DNA from: Streptomyces sp. Go-475
GTDB taxonomy: Bacteria > Actinomycetota > Actinomycetes > Streptomycetales > Streptomycetaceae
Length of the DNA: 64,000 nucleotides
Direction: 5' to 3'
Assembly (NCBI RefSeq): GCF_003330845.1
Contig: NZ_CP026121.1
Span: forward strand, 6,429,501-6,493,500
Translations under genes and position numbers: made by a program
Notes under the pieces: model-generated
Database searches by the model: none
What the model saw: the letters and a program-made list of their open reading frames with translations, nothing else
What the model was told of the DNA's origin: nothing
Shown here: piece after piece, positions 62,520-64,000 of the stretch
Position numbering within the stretch: position 1 is the stretch's first letter
How the letters are laid out: each line of letters starts with the position of its first letter

Positions 62520-64000
62520 CACGACTCCTCCTCGGCGGCCCGCGGAGCCGACGGCACGCTCAGGGCCGGCTCCGGGCCGGGCTCGGCCAGCGCCTCGGGC
62601 AGCACGACGGTGAACTCCGCGCCCCCGCCGTGCGCCCCGCCGACGGTCGCGCTGCCCCCCTGCCGCTCGGCGAGCCTGCGCACCAGGGACAGCCCGATGC
62701 CCCGCTCCCGGTGTGCCGGCGGCTTCTTCGTGGACCATCCCTCGTTGAAGACCAACTCCCGGTGCTCCGGCGGGACCCCCGGCCCCGTGTCACGGACGCG
62801 GAGCACCACCGTACGTCCCTCGGCGCGGAGTTCGACCTCCACGCGCGCGTGCGGCTTGCCCGCGACGGCGTCCAGGGCGTTGTCCACCAGGTTGCCGACG
62901 ACGGTGACGAGCCCTTGGGGGTCGATCAGCCGGTCGGGCAGACGGGTCCGGTCCGACACCCACAGGGCGACGCCCCGCTCGGCCGCGACGGTCGCCTTGC
63001 CGACCAGCAGGGCGGCGAGCAGCGGGTCCTCGATCCGCTCGGTGACCTGCTCAGCGGTGGCCCGGTGGTCGCCGACCACCTCGCCGACGAACTCCACGGC
63101 GTCGTCGTACATCTCCAGTTCGAGCAGCCCCAGCAGGGTGTGCATCCGGTTGGCGTGTTCGTGGTCCTGGGCGCGCAGGGCGTCGATCAGACCCCGGGTG
63201 GAGTCGAGTTCGCGCCCCAGCTGCTCCAGTTCGGTGCGGTCGCGCAGGGTGGCCACGGCGCCGCCGTCGTCCGTGGGCATGCGGTTGGCGACGAGCACGC
63301 GCTGACCGCGGACGGTCAGCAGGTCCGTGCCGGCGACGCGTCCGGCCAGCACATCGGCCGTACGGCCCGCGCCGAGCGCCTCGTCGGGCGTGAGGCCCAC
63401 CACGGCGTCCCCAAGGCCGAGCAGACGCTGGGCTTCGTCGTTGACCAGGCGGATGCGGCCGGTGCGGTCCAGGGCGACGACGCCCTCCCGGATGCCGTGC
63501 AGCATCGCCTCGCGTTCCGACAGGAGCGCCGCGATGTCCGAGAAGGCGAGGTCCCTGGTCTGCCGGTGGACGCGCCGGGAGATGAGCCAGGCCGCCAGCG
63601 CGCCGACGGCCAGGGCGCCTCCGGCGTACGCGAGCAGCCCCGGGATGGCGTGGATCAGCCGGGCCCGGACGCTGTCGTAGGCGATGCCGACCGAGACGGC
63701 GCCGACGACGGTGCCGTCGCTGTCGCGCAGCGGCACCTTGCCCCGGGCGGAGCGGCCGAGGGTGCCGCTGTCGATCTCCATGACCTCGTGGCCGGCCAGG
63801 GCCTGGCCGGGGTCGGTCGAGACGATGCCGCCGATCTGTTTCGGGTCGGTGTGCGACCAGCGCACCCCGCGCCAGTCCATCACGACGATGTACTCGGCCT
63901 TGGTGGCCTTACGGATCCGCTCCGCCTCCTTCTGCACCGGACCGTCCGGCGAGGGCGGCGTGTCCCTCAGGTCCTTCACGAGGTCCGGCTGCTGCGCGGT
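62519..64000 (-). CDS. CitA/DcuS-type sensor histidine kinase (5' end outside window)
   Basis: At least 493 residues; the frame stays open to base 64000, and the TM1 and much of the extracytoplasmic PAS (Cache-like) sensor lie beyond. Visible: end of the sensor (IVVMDWRGVRWSHTDPKQIG, GSVSVGIAYDSVRARL-like), TM2 LAYAGGALAVGALAAWLI, cytoplasmic PAS (MLHGIREGVVALDRTGRIRL), SpoB-type phospho-acceptor helix RAQDHEHANRMHTLLGLLEL, and ATPase (VVGNLVDNALDAVAGKPHAR, LRVRDTGPGVP, GIGLSLVRRLAERQGG). Senses small carboxylates in this family. Partner of the regulator at 61839. Confidence 0.93.
   Translation of the reverse strand, partial: TAQQPDLVKDLRDTPPSPDGPVQKEAERIRKATKAEYIVVMDWRGVRWSHTDPKQIGGIVSTDPGQALAGHEVMEIDSGTLGRSARGKVPLRDSDGTVVGAVSVGIAYDSVRARLIHAIPGLLAYAGGALAVGALAAWLISRRVHRQTRDLAFSDIAALLSEREAMLHGIREGVVALDRTGRIRLVNDEAQRLLGLGDAVVGLTPDEALGAGRTADVLAGRVAGTDLLTVRGQRVLVANRMPTDDGGAVATLRDRTELEQLGRELDSTRGLIDALRAQDHEHANRMHTLLGLLELEMYDDAVEFVGEVVGDHRATAEQVTERIEDPLLAALLVGKATVAAERGVALWVSDRTRLPDRLIDPQGLVTVVGNLVDNALDAVAGKPHARVEVELRAEGRTVVLRVRDTGPGVPPEHRELVFNEGWSTKKPPAHRERGIGLSLVRRLAERQGGSATVGGAHGGGAEFTVVLPEALAEPGPEPALSVPSAPRAAEEES

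Overview
The window is chromosomal core DNA of a Streptomyces species. The base composition is very GC-rich with GC-biased third codon positions, GTG starts are frequent, and the gene order is diagnostic: miaB, miaA, dapF, rsh, hflX, a small NIS-siderophore locus, a DinG-type helicase, lexA, nrdR-nrdJ, rnhB, recQ, an ABC transporter, whiH (sporulation regulator), hrdB (principal sigma factor) and parE. The miaB-dioxygenase-like-miaA-dapF-hflX-lexA-nrdR neighbourhood is also shared with mycobacteria, so most of the window is conserved actinobacterial core.

Layout. 1-11.4 kb: tRNA modification (miaB fragment, miaA), lysine/peptidoglycan precursor synthesis (dapF), alarmone metabolism (Rel/Spo homologue), an M1 peptidase and the ribosome-associated GTPase HflX. 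11.5-14.4 kb: two paralogous secreted lipoprotein serine proteases on the minus strand. 14.5-17.0 kb: a decayed accessory patch bounded by near-identical direct repeats. It holds a relic of an IS5-type transposase, an intact TetR-GAP membrane protein pair and the debris of a STAND (NB-ARC/TPR) regulator. 17.0-22.0 kb: a three-gene NIS siderophore locus (class III aminotransferase, IucA/IucC synthetase, siderophore acyltransferase). 22.4-29.5 kb: DNA damage and dNTP supply (DinG-like helicase, LexA with its own SOS box, NrdR with paired NrdR boxes, B12-dependent ribonucleotide reductase). 29.6-38 kb: TerD, a DUF4937-like protein, a phosphatase plus ADP-ribosylglycohydrolase pair preceded by a second consensus SOS box, RNase HII, a frameshifted UvrD-C-like gene, and RecQ with a PRTase-like tail. 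38-46 kb: DUF4192 protein, glycogen-debranching-like protein, an NrtR-like Nudix regulator and an ABC ATPase-permease fusion. 46-53 kb: whiH, hrdB, a trypsin, a small zinc-ribbon protein and parE. 53.5-64 kb: a membrane protein with a NarL-type two-component pair, a DUF485/acetate-type symporter pair, a TauABC/SsuABC-like ABC importer, and two paralogous CitB-type response regulators, one with its CitA-type kinase (cut by the window end).

Regulation visible in the sequence includes two perfect matches to the actinobacterial LexA box (25372 and 31030), two NrdR-box-like dyads exactly 31 bp apart, an ECF-type promoter in front of hrdB matching the ShbA-type consensus, a WhiG-like -10 element and a perfect palindrome in front of whiH, and many perfect-stem terminators. 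Two intergenic tandem arrays (20-bp and 31-bp units) start exactly at stop codons, and several proteins carry recently expanded low-complexity repeats.

All assignments come from reading the sequence and recall of families; no database search was run.
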